Below are positions 16,429-25,499 of a DNA stretch of 64,000 nt, in pieces. The stretch covers positions 1,555,001-1,619,000 of the forward strand of contig NC_008570.1 in the NCBI RefSeq assembly GCF_000014805.1, given 5' to 3'. A program made the position numbers and the translations under genes. The notes below the pieces were generated by a model. The model ran no database searches. It saw nothing but the letters and a program-made list of their open reading frames with translations, and had not been told where the DNA came from. How positions within the stretch are numbered: position 1 is the stretch's first letter; each line of letters opens with the position of its first letter. Source of the stretch: Aeromonas hydrophila subsp. hydrophila ATCC 7966. Its GTDB lineage: Bacteria > Pseudomonadota > Gammaproteobacteria > Enterobacterales > Aeromonadaceae.

Positions 16429-17682
16429 ATGGAAAGCAAAGTAGTTATCCCGACCCAGGGTCAAAAAATCACAGTCGATGCCAACGGCAAGCTGCAGGTT
16501 CCCAACCATCCGATCATTCCGTTTATCGAAGGGGATGGCATCGGTGTGGACGTGACCCCGGCCATGTTGAATGTGGTGAATGCCGCGGTCGAGAAAGCCT
16601 ACAAAGGCGAGCGCAAGATCGCCTGGATGGAGATCTACACCGGCGAGAAGTCGACTCATGTCTATGGCGAAGGTGCCTGGCTGCCGGCCGAAACCCTGGA
16701 TTTCATTCGTGAATACTGCGTGGCCATCAAGGGCCCGCTGACCACCCCGGTCGGCGGCGGTATTCGCTCCCTCAACGTTGCCCTGCGCCAGGAGCTGGAT
16801 CTCTACATCTGCCTGCGTCCGGTCCGTTACTACGAGGGCACCCCGAGCCCGGTCAAGCGTCCTGATCTGACCGACATGGTGATCTTCCGCGAGAACGCCG
16901 AAGACATCTACGCCGGCATCGAGTGGAAAGCCGACAGCGACGAAGCCAAGAAGGTGATCGCCTTCCTGCAAAACGAGATGGGCGTGAAGAAAATTCGCTT
17001 CCCCGAGACCTGCGGCATCGGCATCAAGCCCATGTCCAAGGCCGGTACCGAGCGTCTGGTCCGTGCCGCCATCGAGTATGCCATCGACAACGATCGTGAC
17101 TCCGTGACCCTGGTACACAAGGGCAACATCATGAAGTTCACCGAAGGTGCCTTCAAGGATTGGGGCTACGCCCTGGCCCAGAAAGAGTACGATGCCCAGC
17201 TCATCGACGGCGGCCCCTGGTGCTCCTTCAAGAACCCGAAAACCGGCAAGACCATCGTGGTCAAGGACGTCATTGCCGACGCCTTCCTGCAACAGATCCT
17301 GCTGCGCCCGGCCGAGTATGACGTCATCGCCTGCATGAACTTGAACGGCGACTACATCTCCGACGCGCTGGCGGCCCAGGTGGGCGGCATCGGCATCGCA
17401 CCGGGTGCCAACATCGGTGACGGCGTGGCCCTGTTCGAAGCAACCCACGGCACCGCGCCGAAATATGCCGGTCAGGACAAGGTCAACCCGGGCTCTCTCA
17501 TCCTCTCCGCCGAGATGATGCTGCGTCACATGGGCTGGACCGAAGCGGCCGATCTCATCATCAAGGGGATGGAAGCGGCGATCCGCAACAAGACCGTCAC
17601 TTATGACTTCGAGCGTCTGATGGAAGGCGCCACCCTGCGCTCCTGCTCCCAGTTCGCCCAGGACATGGTCGACCAGATGTAA
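16429..17682 (+). CDS. icd: NADP-dependent isocitrate dehydrogenase
   Basis: This 417-residue TCA-cycle enzyme oxidatively decarboxylates isocitrate to 2-oxoglutarate. The phosphorylatable substrate-binding serine is S114 in [12 protein letters not shown], matching E. coli S113. Other landmarks are [12 protein letters not shown], the catalytic VHKGNIMK lysine region, and the [23 protein letters not shown] region. Two in-frame ATGs are possible; the one at 16429 is chosen because TTAGGAG ends six bases before it and the result matches the E. coli N-terminus MESK. Upstream (16347-16366) there is a small palindrome, CCATTTG...CAAATGG, of unknown role. Confidence 0.97.
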   Translation: MESKVVIPTQGQKITVDANGKLQVPNHPIIPFIEGDGIGVDVTPAMLNVVNAAVEKAYKGERKIAWMEIYTGEKSTHVYGEGAWLPAETLDFIREYCVAIKGPLTTPVGGGIRSLNVALRQELDLYICLRPVRYYEGTPSPVKRPDLTDMVIFRENAEDIYAGIEWKADSDEAKKVIAFLQNEMGVKKIRFPETCGIGIKPMSKAGTERLVRAAIEYAIDNDRDSVTLVHKGNIMKFTEGAFKDWGYALAQKEYDAQLIDGGPWCSFKNPKTGKTIVVKDVIADAFLQQILLRPAEYDVIACMNLNGDYISDALAAQVGGIGIAPGANIGDGVALFEATHGTAPKYAGQDKVNPGSLILSAEMMLRHMGWTEAADLIIKGMEAAIRNKTVTYDFERLMEGATLRSCSQFAQDMVDQM

Positions 17683-17700
17683 TCCGGGTCACTGAAATGC

Positions 17701-17731
17701 AAAACCGGCGCCATGAGCGCCGGTTTTTTTA
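17701..17731 (+). terminator. Terminator of icd
   Basis: ACCGGCGC-CATGA-GCGCCGGT followed by TTTTTT. Confidence 0.9.
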
Positions 17732-17769
17732 TGGGTGATGGGCGGGTGCCGAGGGGGGCACCCAATGGG

Positions 17770-17946
17770 TCAGGTGGTCTTTTCCACGTGCTGCTGGTAG
17801 ATCTGCTGCCATTTGCTGAACTCGGCCTCGTCTCCCTGGGCCTGCCAGAACTCGCAGATGGAGCTGGCGAGTTCGGATGCCATGGCGTGATCCCCATCGC
17901 GGCGACTCATCAGATATTGTCCCAGCCAGCTTTGATATTGTTTCAT
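17770..17946 (-). CDS. Small conserved-looking cytoplasmic protein (58 aa)
   Basis: The ATG at 17946 follows AAGGAGATC, a near-ideal ribosome site. The 58-residue product (MKQYQSWLGQYLMSRRDGDH at its start) is soluble, rich in aromatic and charged residues, and probably helical, with one cysteine. It has no recognisable domain. The gene is convergent with icd and shares the intergenic region containing the icd terminator. The strong ribosome site and coding character support it as real. Confidence 0.65.
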   Translation of the reverse strand: MKQYQSWLGQYLMSRRDGDHAMASELASSICEFWQAQGDEAEFSKWQQIYQQHVEKTT

Positions 17947-18237
17947 TGCCCGATCTCCTTATCTCGTGTGTCTTGCTGACCGCCGCCAGGCTTTGTGCCG
18001 GACGGGGCCATCAGGCCACGGTTTTTCTGCATGCCCGTGATGGTTGTGATCGACGGATTGGGGCGCGATCTCGCCGGATCAGGGCGTCAACGTGGGTGCA
18101 GATGTCAAAAAACGGCCACTATCGTATCACAAAATAACCAGCTTGGGGGGATTGTCGGCAATTCAAGGTGTCCAGCTGTCTGGAAGTCTGATGTGTGGGA
18201 TGGTGAGCAGGGGCGCCATCTTGCTGATCCCACACGA
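17947..18237. other. Intergenic region without a recognised gene
   Basis: No supported gene or repeat is seen between the 58-aa gene and the dsdA terminator. It should contain the promoter of the 58-aa gene. Confidence 0.4.
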
Positions 18238-18264
18238 GAAAAACCCGCCAGTCTGGCGGGTTTT
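18238..18264. terminator. Terminator of dsdA
   Basis: AAAACCCGCCA-GTC-TGGCGGGTTTT is a symmetric hairpin 16 bp past the dsdA stop, usable in both directions. Confidence 0.85.
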
Positions 18265-18280
18265 ATGGCTGAAAAAAAGA

Positions 18281-19612
18281 TCAGCGGTGGGCGCTGGCCA
18301 GGTAGTTTTCCATCTCCTCGGCGGGCACCATGCCACCGCCGGTGGCCCACACCAGGTGGGTGGCCCGGACCATCTTGGCTGCATTCAGCCCTTGGCTGGC
18401 CTGCCACTCAAGGTTGGCCGCGACGCGCCACGGACCTGCCATGCCGGCCAGCGCAGAGGGCTCCAGCTTGATCTGCTCAGCACGGGCCAAGAGTCCGAGC
18501 AGGTCATACATCTCCTGATCGCTCAGGGTGTAGAAACCTGCCAGCAGCCGCTCCATGGCGCGGCCGACAAAGCCGGAGGCGCGCCCCACCGCCAGGCCGT
18601 CGGCCGCGGTGAGGTTGTCGATGCCCAGATCCTGCACCGCAATGGCATCGTGCAAGCCGGTGTGCACCCCGAGCAGCATGCAGGGGGAGTGGGTCGGCTC
18701 GGCGAACAGGCAGTGGACGTTGTCCCCAAACGCGAGCTTGAGGCCAAAGGCCACCCCGCCTGGGCCGCCGCCGACGCCGCAGGGCAGGTAGACAAACAGC
18801 GGATGGTCGGCGTCCACCACAATCCCCATGTCATCAAACTGCTTTTTCACCCGCTCACCGGCCACCGCGTAGCCGAGGAACAGGGTGCGGGAGTTCTCGT
18901 CATCGATGAAGAAACAGTTGGGGTCGCGCTCGGCCTCCTTGCGTCCCTGCTCCACCGCCACCCCGTAATCCTCGGCGTATTCCACCACGATGGCGCCATG
19001 TTTGCGCAACTTGCGCTTCTTCCACTCCCGCGCATCGGCCGACATGTGGACGGTGACGCGAAAGCCGAGGCGGGCGCTCATGATGCCGATGGACATGCCA
19101 AGGTTGCCGGTGGAGCCCACCGCAATGCTGTACTGGCCGAAGAAGTGGCGGAACTCGTCCGTGAACAGTTTGCGATAGTCGTCCTCTTCGCAGAGCAGAC
19201 CGGCCTTGATGGCCAGCTGCTCGGCATGGGCCAGCACCTCGTAGATGCCGCCGCGCGCCTTGATGGAACCCGAGATGGGCAGATGGCTGTCTTTTTTCAG
19301 CAGCAATCGACCGGTGACCTCAACGCCGTAACGCTGGTTGAGAGTGGCCTGCATCGCCGGGATGGCAGCGATGTCGGATTCGAGAATGCCCTTGCTGGCG
19401 CGGGTCTCAGGGAAGGCTTCACACAGGTAGGGGGCGAAGCGGGCCAGGCGGGCGGAGGCATCCGCCACATCGCTGCCATCGAGCCCCACATAGGGAACAC
19501 CTTCCACCAGGGTGGTGGCCTTGGGGTTGAACCAGCTGACCGGTTCCAGCGCGATCAGGGATTGCAGCAGCGGGAACTGCTGGGTGAGCTGCGATACGTC
19601 GATGTGTTTCAT
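18281..19612 (-). CDS. dsdA: D-serine dehydratase (ammonia-lyase)
   Basis: This 443-residue PLP enzyme converts D-serine to pyruvate and ammonia, a detoxification and catabolic step. The PLP-binding lysine is K118 in [13 protein letters not shown], at the same residue number as in E. coli DsdA. A glycine-rich phosphate loop (CGVGGGPGG) lies around residues 277-285. Length matches the family. It is divergent from dsdC, as in E. coli but without dsdX between them, so uptake must come from another transporter. Two 11-bp direct repeats in the intergenic region may be the DsdC site. Confidence 0.95.
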   Translation of the reverse strand: MKHIDVSQLTQQFPLLQSLIALEPVSWFNPKATTLVEGVPYVGLDGSDVADASARLARFAPYLCEAFPETRASKGILESDIAAIPAMQATLNQRYGVEVTGRLLLKKDSHLPISGSIKARGGIYEVLAHAEQLAIKAGLLCEEDDYRKLFTDEFRHFFGQYSIAVGSTGNLGMSIGIMSARLGFRVTVHMSADAREWKKRKLRKHGAIVVEYAEDYGVAVEQGRKEAERDPNCFFIDDENSRTLFLGYAVAGERVKKQFDDMGIVVDADHPLFVYLPCGVGGGPGGVAFGLKLAFGDNVHCLFAEPTHSPCMLLGVHTGLHDAIAVQDLGIDNLTAADGLAVGRASGFVGRAMERLLAGFYTLSDQEMYDLLGLLARAEQIKLEPSALAGMAGPWRVAANLEWQASQGLNAAKMVRATHLVWATGGGMVPAEEMENYLASAHR

Positions 19613-19784
19613 GGTGTGCTTGGTCTCGTAATGGAATTCGGGCGCGCCGGCCAGTCACGGCCGATGCCGTCTCAAGGCTGCTATAGCCGCGACGCACCCC
19701 GGCATGGGAATAAGCTTGGCGTTATTCAATGCCAACGAGGTGGCCGTGACAAATGATGAAATGAGCGTCTTGGATGAGCTGGAT

Positions 19785-19857
19785 TGATGCAAGAGCACCA
19801 CATTCATCACAATGTTGGCCTGAGAGCGACATTGGGTGGCGTGAGATGATGCAAGAG
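19785..19857. promoter_or_regulatory. Direct repeats between dsdA and dsdC (possible DsdC site)
   Basis: TGATGCAAGAG occurs at 19785-19795 and again at 19847-19857, 62 bp apart, each followed closely by GCAC. They lie in the dsdA-dsdC intergenic region, where a LysR-type activator should bind. The assignment to DsdC is inferred. Confidence 0.4.
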
Positions 19858-19910
19858 AGCACTTTTTCGGTATCATCGGCGCACGTGTTGAAGGGGGCAA
19901 TGGGGGTGTC

Positions 19911-20870
19911 ATGTATAAGCAGGATCATCAGGTGGCCATAAGCCGCATCGCGGGAAACAAGCTGCTCAACGGCTATCAGCTGGCCAGGCTGCACACCTTT
20001 GAGGCGGCGGCCAGACTCGGCTCCTTTGCGCTGGCCGCCGACGAGCTGGCGCTCAGCCCGAGTGCGGTGAGCCACCGGATAAGCGCCCTGGAGGAGGATC
20101 TCGGCTTCAAGCTGTTCCAGCGTTTTCACCGCAAGGTGGCGCTGACGACAGAGGGGCAGCGGGTGTTCTGGGTGCTCACCTCATCGCTGGAGTTCATCAA
20201 CCAGGAGATCCTGGAGATCCGGCATCAGGAGCTGTCGGGCACCCTGACCGTCTACTCGCGCCCCTCCATCGCCCAGTGCTGGCTGGTGCCTCGGCTGGCG
20301 GATTTCTCCCGCCTGCATCCCCAGATCGAGCTCAACATCATGACCGGCAACGAGAACATCAATCTGCATGGTTACGGCATCGATCTCACCCTCTATTTCG
20401 ATGACAAGACGCCTGCGCGGCTCGCCATCCATCCGCTGATGGACGAGTACATGGTGCCGGTGTGCAGCCCGGAGTATGCCGAACGGCACGGCTTGCTCGG
20501 CAACCCGGCCAACCTGGCGCACTGCCGCCTGCTCCATGATCGGCAAGCCTGGGGCCATGACTCCGACGGCGACGAGTGGTCCAGCTGGGCCGAGCAGTCC
20601 GGCGTTTCGCTGGCGGCATGCAGGGCCAGCATGGGGTTTGATCGCTCCGATCTCGCCATTATCGCCGCCATGAACCACGCCGGGATCGCCATGGGGCGCC
20701 AGAACCTGGTGAGCAAGCGGCTGGCACGGCGCGAGCTGGTGGCCCCCTTCCCGGACATGGCGGTGCGCTGCGCCCAGCGCTACTACATCGCCACCCTGCC
20801 CAATTGCCAAAATCCCAAGGCGCAAGCCTTCATCGACTGGGCCTGCCAGCAGGCGGGGGAGAGGGATTGA
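19911..20870 (+). CDS. dsdC: LysR family activator DsdC
   Basis: The product has 319 residues. The N-terminal winged helix-turn-helix reads FEAAARLGSFALAADELALS then PSAVSHRISALEEDLG, very close to E. coli DsdC. The effector domain carries LSGTLTVYSRPSIAQCWLVP and LLHDRQAW, again matching DsdC. It activates dsdA in response to D-serine. The first ATG follows a G-rich GGGGGTGTC stretch. The gene is divergent from dsdA. Confidence 0.93.
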   Translation: MYKQDHQVAISRIAGNKLLNGYQLARLHTFEAAARLGSFALAADELALSPSAVSHRISALEEDLGFKLFQRFHRKVALTTEGQRVFWVLTSSLEFINQEILEIRHQELSGTLTVYSRPSIAQCWLVPRLADFSRLHPQIELNIMTGNENINLHGYGIDLTLYFDDKTPARLAIHPLMDEYMVPVCSPEYAERHGLLGNPANLAHCRLLHDRQAWGHDSDGDEWSSWAEQSGVSLAACRASMGFDRSDLAIIAAMNHAGIAMGRQNLVSKRLARRELVAPFPDMAVRCAQRYYIATLPNCQNPKAQAFIDWACQQAGERD

Positions 20871-20951
20871 GCTCCCTTCTGTATATGAAGGAATAGCCAA
20901 CTCACTGATCCTGTGAGATTATTTTTATTCCTTTCCCGATTGGAACGCATC

Positions 20952-21578
20952 GTGTCTCTTGCTTACTACCAGTATCATGCCCACGAACTGGCGGCCCGCT
21001 ATCAACAGATCCCTGCCCGTGCCGTTCATGGTGATTGGCTCACATTGCTGGAACCCTGGCTGGTGGTGGCCCCACGCAGATTGCTTGACGTAGGGGCGGG
21101 CAGTGGACGGGATACAGCCTTTTTGGCTGGCCTTAACCCCGGCCACCATGTGGTGGCGGTCGAACCTTGCCACGCCTTCAGTGCGTTGGGTCAACACCAT
21201 ACTCGCACGCTAGCGGTGACGTGGGTCAATGATTCCATGCCAGCACTCTCTCATGTAATCGGCCCTTTTGATCTGATCCTGCTCAGTGCGGTCTGGATGC
21301 ATTTGTCTTTGGCGGATCGCCCGCTGGCCTTGGCTCGTCTTGGTGAGCTGCTGTCGCCACAGGGTTATCTGGTGTTGAGCCTTCGCTTCTCCATATCGGA
21401 GCAGGAGGCGCGGGAGCGGGCTATGTTCCCGGTGAGCCTCGAGGAAGTTGAGTGTCTGGCACGGAAGGAGGGGCTGACGATCCTCCATGCCTCGGCCCTA
21501 CAACAGGATGTCATGGCTCGTGGTGAGTTAAGTTGGCAGAGCCTGATCCTGGGGGGAACACATGCACGCCTCCCCTGA
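20952..21578 (+). CDS. Class I SAM-dependent methyltransferase, paired with an HNH nuclease
   Basis: The product has 208 residues from a GTG at 20952. Motif I of the SAM-binding fold is LLDVGAGSGRD at about residues 44-54, followed by VVAVEPC (motif II acidic residue) and FDLILLSAVWMHL (motif IV region). It lacks the NPPY/DPPY signature of typical DNA adenine methylases, so its substrate may be RNA, protein or a small molecule rather than DNA. The GTG at 20952 has GGAA ten bases upstream; a GTG at 20913 is possible but has none. The gene overlaps the next gene by 17 bp, indicating translational coupling. Its base composition looks less GC-rich than its neighbours. Confidence 0.75.
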   Translation: MSLAYYQYHAHELAARYQQIPARAVHGDWLTLLEPWLVVAPRRLLDVGAGSGRDTAFLAGLNPGHHVVAVEPCHAFSALGQHHTRTLAVTWVNDSMPALSHVIGPFDLILLSAVWMHLSLADRPLALARLGELLSPQGYLVLSLRFSISEQEARERAMFPVSLEEVECLARKEGLTILHASALQQDVMARGELSWQSLILGGTHARLP

Positions 21579-22623
21579 GCAACAACTTGCTTTCATCACT
21601 TATCTGCAGCGTATTTTCACCGAAGGCGACTTTGTGGCTACTTACAAGTGCGCCTTGCTTCACGGGATTGCAGATATCGCTATCGGGCGCAATGCCGATA
21701 GCCATGAACTGGCAGCTGCCCGTACCATCACGCTGGATGAGCTTGCAGCCAAATTTGTTGAGCTCTACTGGCAGCACTCTCTACCTTACTCGGCAACGGA
21801 AGAGAGTGCTGCTTTGCTCAAGCAGAGCAGCGGACGTCAGGCAATCATGCTGACAGAGTTGTCTCGGCTGCGTGAAGAGGGTGTGAGTTCGGTGACCGCT
21901 TTGCGGGGCCATTCTGCCTGGCGACCTCTCATTGCCCGAGTGCGGCGTATCCTGATTGAAGGCCCGTTATGGCGTTTGCAGATCCTGGGAGGGCAGGAGG
22001 TGTGCCACCTCTATCCTCATCACAAGGGGGTGGATCACATTTGCCTTAACCCCGGCATTCTCTACTGTCTTCACCGCTTTTACGATCTGGTTGTCTCCCT
22101 TTCCCGACAGCATTGGCTGCAGCTTATCTGCGACATAAAGGGCAATCAGGGGCTGATTGGCCCCAGTGTTGGGCTGGAAGATTTTCTCTTTGGTTCACGT
22201 CGGCAGGGGTTGGGACGGGTGGGGAAAGTACTGAGAGAGTTGCAGGGGGGAACCTGCTTTTACTGCCGCAAGGCGATACTGGGGGCTGGCGAGGTGGATC
22301 ACTTCATCCCCTGGCGCCGTTATCCTCTCGATCTGGGTCACAACTTCGTGCTGGCACATGCCAACTGCAATCGCAGCAAGCGAGACTTCCTGGCAGCGCC
22401 AGAACACAGGGATGCCTGGTATGAGCAGAATATTGTGACGCACGGAACACTCCTCACCGACGAGCTCGGGCTTTTGGTGGGGGTGGATGCTGAACGTTCT
22501 ACCGCTATAGTGACCTGGGCCTATCAGCAGGCCGTTCGCGAGCAGGCTCGGTTGTGGCGGGGCATTGACGAGTTTGTTGACGTTATAGTGCCTGGGTTGG
22601 ATATTTCCCTGCCTTCTTGGTAG
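21562..22623 (+). CDS. HNH endonuclease domain protein
   Basis: The product has 353 residues. The C-terminal part (about 228-280) carries an HNH nuclease: CFYC zinc pair, VDHFIPW with the catalytic histidine, then HNFVLAHANCNRSKRDF. The first ~210 residues form a helical region I do not recognise as a named domain; it may recognise a target. The start at 21562 follows GGGGGGAAC and overlaps the methyltransferase gene. With the methyltransferase and the position beside ssrA, it looks like a defence or modification module, but that is an inference. No toxin/antitoxin-like partner is seen beyond the pair. Confidence 0.8.
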   Translation: MHASPEQQLAFITYLQRIFTEGDFVATYKCALLHGIADIAIGRNADSHELAAARTITLDELAAKFVELYWQHSLPYSATEESAALLKQSSGRQAIMLTELSRLREEGVSSVTALRGHSAWRPLIARVRRILIEGPLWRLQILGGQEVCHLYPHHKGVDHICLNPGILYCLHRFYDLVVSLSRQHWLQLICDIKGNQGLIGPSVGLEDFLFGSRRQGLGRVGKVLRELQGGTCFYCRKAILGAGEVDHFIPWRRYPLDLGHNFVLAHANCNRSKRDFLAAPEHRDAWYEQNIVTHGTLLTDELGLLVGVDAERSTAIVTWAYQQAVREQARLWRGIDEFVDVIVPGLDISLPSW

Positions 22624-22655
22624 GCGTGAATCTTTTCTAAGTGTCAGGATGCCGG

Positions 22656-22692
22656 ATATAAAAAGGGCCACCTCTTGCGAGGTGGCCCTTTC
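22656..22692 (-). terminator. Terminator of ssrA
   Basis: On the minus strand, AAAGGGCCACCTC and GAGGTGGCCCTTT arms with a 4-base loop are followed by TTTATATCC. It begins about 10 bp past the tmRNA 3' end. Confidence 0.85.
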
Positions 22693-22700
22693 CAAACGTT

Positions 22701-23060
22701 TGGTGGAGCTGGGGGGATTTGAACCCCCGTCCAAAATTACTACATCCTTGGCACTACATGCTTAGTCACTCTTTACATTCGCCAACCCGCTGCGGAGAGA
22801 CACGCCACGAATTGACTAGCTCGATTGGTTTTAATGCTTCCGCCCCGAGCAGGACTTCCACACGATCCTGTGAAGGATGACCTTCCGATTCCCTAGGACA
22901 CAGGCAAGCTAGGGTAGAAGGGCTCAGCGCAGGTTATTAAGCTGCGAGTGCGTAGTTTTCGTCGTTTGCGACTATTTTTTTGCGGTTTATTAACGAGGCC
23001 TACCGCACCTCGGCATGCACCTTGGGTTTCGTGAATCTTGTCGAATCCAGAATCAGCCCC
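22701..23060 (-). ncRNA. ssrA: tmRNA
   Basis: The 5' end GGGGCTGATTCTGGATTCGAC (23060 leftwards) and the 3' TψC-like arm ending in CCAGCTCCACCA (22701) are those of a one-piece gammaproteobacterial tmRNA of about 360 nt. The open frame in the middle encodes the tag ANDENYALAA followed by TAATAA. It rescues stalled ribosomes with SmpB, whose gene lies just upstream. The 3' end is a common island integration site, and the methyltransferase-HNH pair is on that side. Confidence 0.97.
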
Positions 23061-23075
23061 AAGTTGTTAAGAGCG

Positions 23076-23103
23076 ATTGTACGCAAAAATCCTGTCATGG
23101 CAA
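23076..23103 (-). promoter_or_regulatory. ssrA promoter
   Basis: On the minus strand, TTGCCA (23103-23098) and TACAAT (23081-23076) are separated by 16 bp and lie just upstream of the tmRNA 5' end. Confidence 0.65.
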
Positions 23104-23179
23104 GGCGTTGATGGCAATCGACCGGCCTTGGCCGGTCGATTGCTGGTTTATTGGGCGGCGCCCGGCAGGCGGCGCACTA

Positions 23180-23668
23180 TCAACCGCGGTGCTTGTTCTT
23201 CATGATGCGCGCTTTTTCCCGATCCCATTCGCGGGCCTTGGTGTCTTCGCGCTTGTCGTGCTCTTTCTTGCCCTTCACCAGGCCGATCTCGACCTTGACC
23301 CAGCACTGTTTCCAGTAGAGGGCGAGGGGAACGACGGTGTAACCCTGGCGGGCAATCAGGCTCTCGAGCTTGTCGAGTTCACGACGGCTCAGCAGCAGTT
23401 TGCGGGTTCGGGTCGGGTCGCACACCACATGGCTGGAAGCCGCTTGCAGTGGCAGGAAGCTGGATCCGAACAGGTAGGCCTCACCATCGCGGAAGATGAC
23501 ATAGGCTTCGCTGATGTTGGCCTTGCCCGCCCGCAGAGATTTGACTTCCCACCCTTGCAGGGACAGACCCGCCTCGATCTTCTCTTCGATGAAGTATTCG
23601 TGGCGCGCGCTTCTGTTGAGTGCAATGGTGTTGGACCCGGCTTTGTTTTTACTGTTTTTTTTGCTCAT
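23180..23668 (-). CDS. smpB: SsrA-binding protein SmpB
   Basis: This 162-residue OB-fold protein binds the tRNA-like part of tmRNA and brings it to stalled ribosomes. Recognised by [32 protein letters not shown] and the basic C-terminal tail ([20 protein letters not shown]...), which mimics mRNA in the ribosome channel. The start [11 protein letters not shown] is standard. It lies 120 bp upstream of ssrA on the same strand and is divergent from ratA. Confidence 0.97.
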   Translation of the reverse strand: MSKKNSKNKAGSNTIALNRSARHEYFIEEKIEAGLSLQGWEVKSLRAGKANISEAYVIFRDGEAYLFGSSFLPLQAASSHVVCDPTRTRKLLLSRRELDKLESLIARQGYTVVPLALYWKQCWVKVEIGLVKGKKEHDKREDTKAREWDREKARIMKNKHRG

Positions 23669-23837
23669 GACGGGCGATTTCCGGCAATGACTGGGAGGAG
23701 GGCATTATACGTGGGCAAGGGCGGCTGTAAAACGCGCAGCGGGTCAACTGATGGCTTTATGAGCAGTTTGACCGAGGTTTTACCTCCACAAGATGAAACA
23801 TGATGATAAAATCGCGGCGATTGGATGAGGAAAAGCC

Positions 23838-24272
23838 ATGCCCCGTATTACTCGCAGTGCCCTGGTGATGTTCAGCGCCGAACAGATGTTCAGGCTGGTC
23901 AATGATGTTCACGCTTATCCGGAGTTCCTGCCCGGTTGTGTCGGCAGCCGTGTCCACGAAACCGGCGATGACTATATGACGGCCTCGGTCGATGTGGCCA
24001 AGGCCGGGATTGCCAAGACCTTTACCACCCGCAATCTGCTCGATGCCAACCGGCAGATCAAGATGGAGCTGGTGGAGGGACCCTTCAGCAAGCTGGCGGG
24101 CTGGTGGACCTTCACGCCGCTGGACGTGGATGCCTGCAAGGTGGAGTTCGATCTCGACTTCGAGTTCACCTCCAAACTCATCGAGCTGGCCTTCGGCCAG
24201 ATCTTCCGCGATCTGGTGAGCTCCATGGTGCTCGCCTTCTCCAACCGCGCCAAGGTGGTGTACGGTGCCTGA
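23838..24272 (+). CDS. ratA: RatA/PasT family START-domain protein
   Basis: This 144-residue protein of the polyketide cyclase/START fold is known in E. coli as RatA (PasT), reported to interfere with ribosome subunit association and also linked to ubiquinone (COQ10-like) function. Motifs include NDVHAYPEFLPGC near the start, WTFTPLD, and the terminal helix FGQIFRDLVSSMVLAFSNRA. The length is typical. An ATG follows GAGGAAAAGCC. It overlaps rnfH by 8 bp and is divergent from smpB, the usual gammaproteobacterial arrangement. Confidence 0.92.
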   Translation: MPRITRSALVMFSAEQMFRLVNDVHAYPEFLPGCVGSRVHETGDDYMTASVDVAKAGIAKTFTTRNLLDANRQIKMELVEGPFSKLAGWWTFTPLDVDACKVEFDLDFEFTSKLIELAFGQIFRDLVSSMVLAFSNRAKVVYGA

Positions 24273-24612
24273 TCAACTCAACATCGAAGTGGTCTACGCC
24301 CTGCCCGAGCGGCAGACGGTGCTGCGGCTGCGGGTGCCTGCACAGACCTCGGTGCTGGCCGCCCTCGAGCAATCCGGCATAGTGCAAAAACACCCCGAGA
24401 TCGATCTGACGGTCAACAAGTTCGGCATCTACAGCCGACCAGTCAAGGGCTCCGAGTTGCTGCAAGATGGCGATCGCATCGAGATCTACCGTCCGCTCAT
24501 CGCCGATCCCAAGGAGATGCGCAAGAAGCGCGCGGAAAAGGCCAAGGAAGAGGGACGTGCCGACGTGGTCACGGGTGGCCGTCCCAATGCCAATCGCAAA
24601 CAGTCTGACTAA
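24265..24612 (+). CDS. rnfH: RnfH family ubiquitin-like protein
   Basis: This 115-residue protein has a beta-grasp (ubiquitin-like) fold and is the partner of ratA in most gammaproteobacteria (PasI in E. coli). Recognised by VVYALPERQTVLRLRVP, KFGIYSRPV and the DGDRIEIYRPLIADPKE motif, followed by a basic tail. It overlaps the end of ratA by 8 bp. Its biochemical role is not settled. Confidence 0.9.
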   Translation: MPDQLNIEVVYALPERQTVLRLRVPAQTSVLAALEQSGIVQKHPEIDLTVNKFGIYSRPVKGSELLQDGDRIEIYRPLIADPKEMRKKRAEKAKEEGRADVVTGGRPNANRKQSD

Positions 24613-24675
24613 ATGCCTGCATTGGCAGGCATGATACTTCGTATAAAAAGTGCCAGCACAGGCACGACACCGCAT

Positions 24676-24705
24676 ATAAAAAAGGCGCCTTGGCGCCTTT
24701 TTTGA
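24676..24705. terminator. Bidirectional terminator
   Basis: AAAAAAGGCGCC-TT-GGCGCCTTTTTT between the convergent rnfH and NAD(P)-binding protein genes. Confidence 0.88.
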
Positions 24706-24739
24706 TCCCGTCATCTACCCGCCACGTCGAGGCGCTTCG

Positions 24740-25375
24740 CTACAGCTGGAGCAGTCGCTCGTTCTCAACCACTTCGCAGCCGGCGGGCTGGCGGGAGAGG
24801 GCGATCATGGCGCGGGCCACCTGGCCGGCCTCGATGGCGCGCCAGCGGCGCAACCTGCCAACCAGCAGCGGCTTCAGCAACGGGTAGATGGCCTGGAAAA
24901 ACTGCTCCGAGCGGCGCGGTGGCTGGCGGTCTCCCAGCAACATGGCGGGGCGCACGATGGCGAGTCGCGGCCAGGGCTGGGCGAGCAGAGCCTGCTCCAT
25001 CTCCCCCTTGGTACGCGGATAAAGGGCAGGGGAGTGCGGGTTGGCCCCCAGGCTCGAGACCACCACCAACCGCTGGCAGCCGTGGCGGCGGGCCAGCTCG
25101 GCAAAGGCCAGCACATAGTGAAGATCGACCCGGCGAAAGGCCTCGGCCGAGCCGGCCTGCTTGCGGGTGGTGCCAAGACAGCAGAAGGCGAGATCCACCG
25201 GCTCGGGCAGATTCACCTCGGCCAGCATATCGAAATTGACTGGCAGCCAGTGGTGGGCGGGTTGCGGCGGCCCGGGCTTGCGGCAGAGCAGGGTTAGCTC
25301 GGGCTCTGCTGGCAGTTGTCGCACCAGCTCGCGGCCGATGAGGCCGGTGGCTCCGGCGATCAGGATCCGGCTCAT
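24740..25375 (-). CDS. NAD(P)-binding Rossmann protein, atypical SDR/epimerase-like
   Basis: The product has 211 residues. The N-terminal glycine motif ILIAGATGLIGRELVRQL (residues 3-20) binds NAD(P). It has FCCLGTTRKQAGS and VVVSSLGANPHSPALYPRTKGEMEQAL, as in the YbjT/oxidoreductase HTATIP2-like group. The SDR-type Y-x-x-x-K is present as YPRTK. The substrate is unknown. The ATG at 25375 with GGGAGAGC upstream is chosen over an upstream Met at 25411. It sits between rnfH and bamE, which are usually nearest neighbours in relatives. Confidence 0.82.
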   Translation of the reverse strand: MSRILIAGATGLIGRELVRQLPAEPELTLLCRKPGPPQPAHHWLPVNFDMLAEVNLPEPVDLAFCCLGTTRKQAGSAEAFRRVDLHYVLAFAELARRHGCQRLVVVSSLGANPHSPALYPRTKGEMEQALLAQPWPRLAIVRPAMLLGDRQPPRRSEQFFQAIYPLLKPLLVGRLRRWRAIEAGQVARAMIALSRQPAGCEVVENERLLQL

Positions 25376-25460
25376 GCTGCTCTCCCTGTGTGATGAAATT
25401 GACGTCCGCATCTGGTGAAGGGCAGCCCTCTGCTAGCGGGTTGTCCGTGGCTGGCGGCGC

Positions 25461-25490
25461 TAAAACAAAACCGGCGCGAGGCCGGTTTTG
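25461..25490 (-). terminator. Terminator of bamE
   Basis: AAAACCGGC and GCCGGTTTT arms around a GCGAG loop, followed on the minus strand by GTTTTAGC. Confidence 0.75.
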
Positions 25491-25499
25491 TGGATGGGA

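Noticed and set aside
20871..22700. A duplicated ssrA 3' end (att site) flanking the methyltransferase-HNH pair
   Set aside because: No second copy of the tmRNA 3' sequence and no integrase gene was seen between dsdC and ssrA, so an intact integrated island is not supported.
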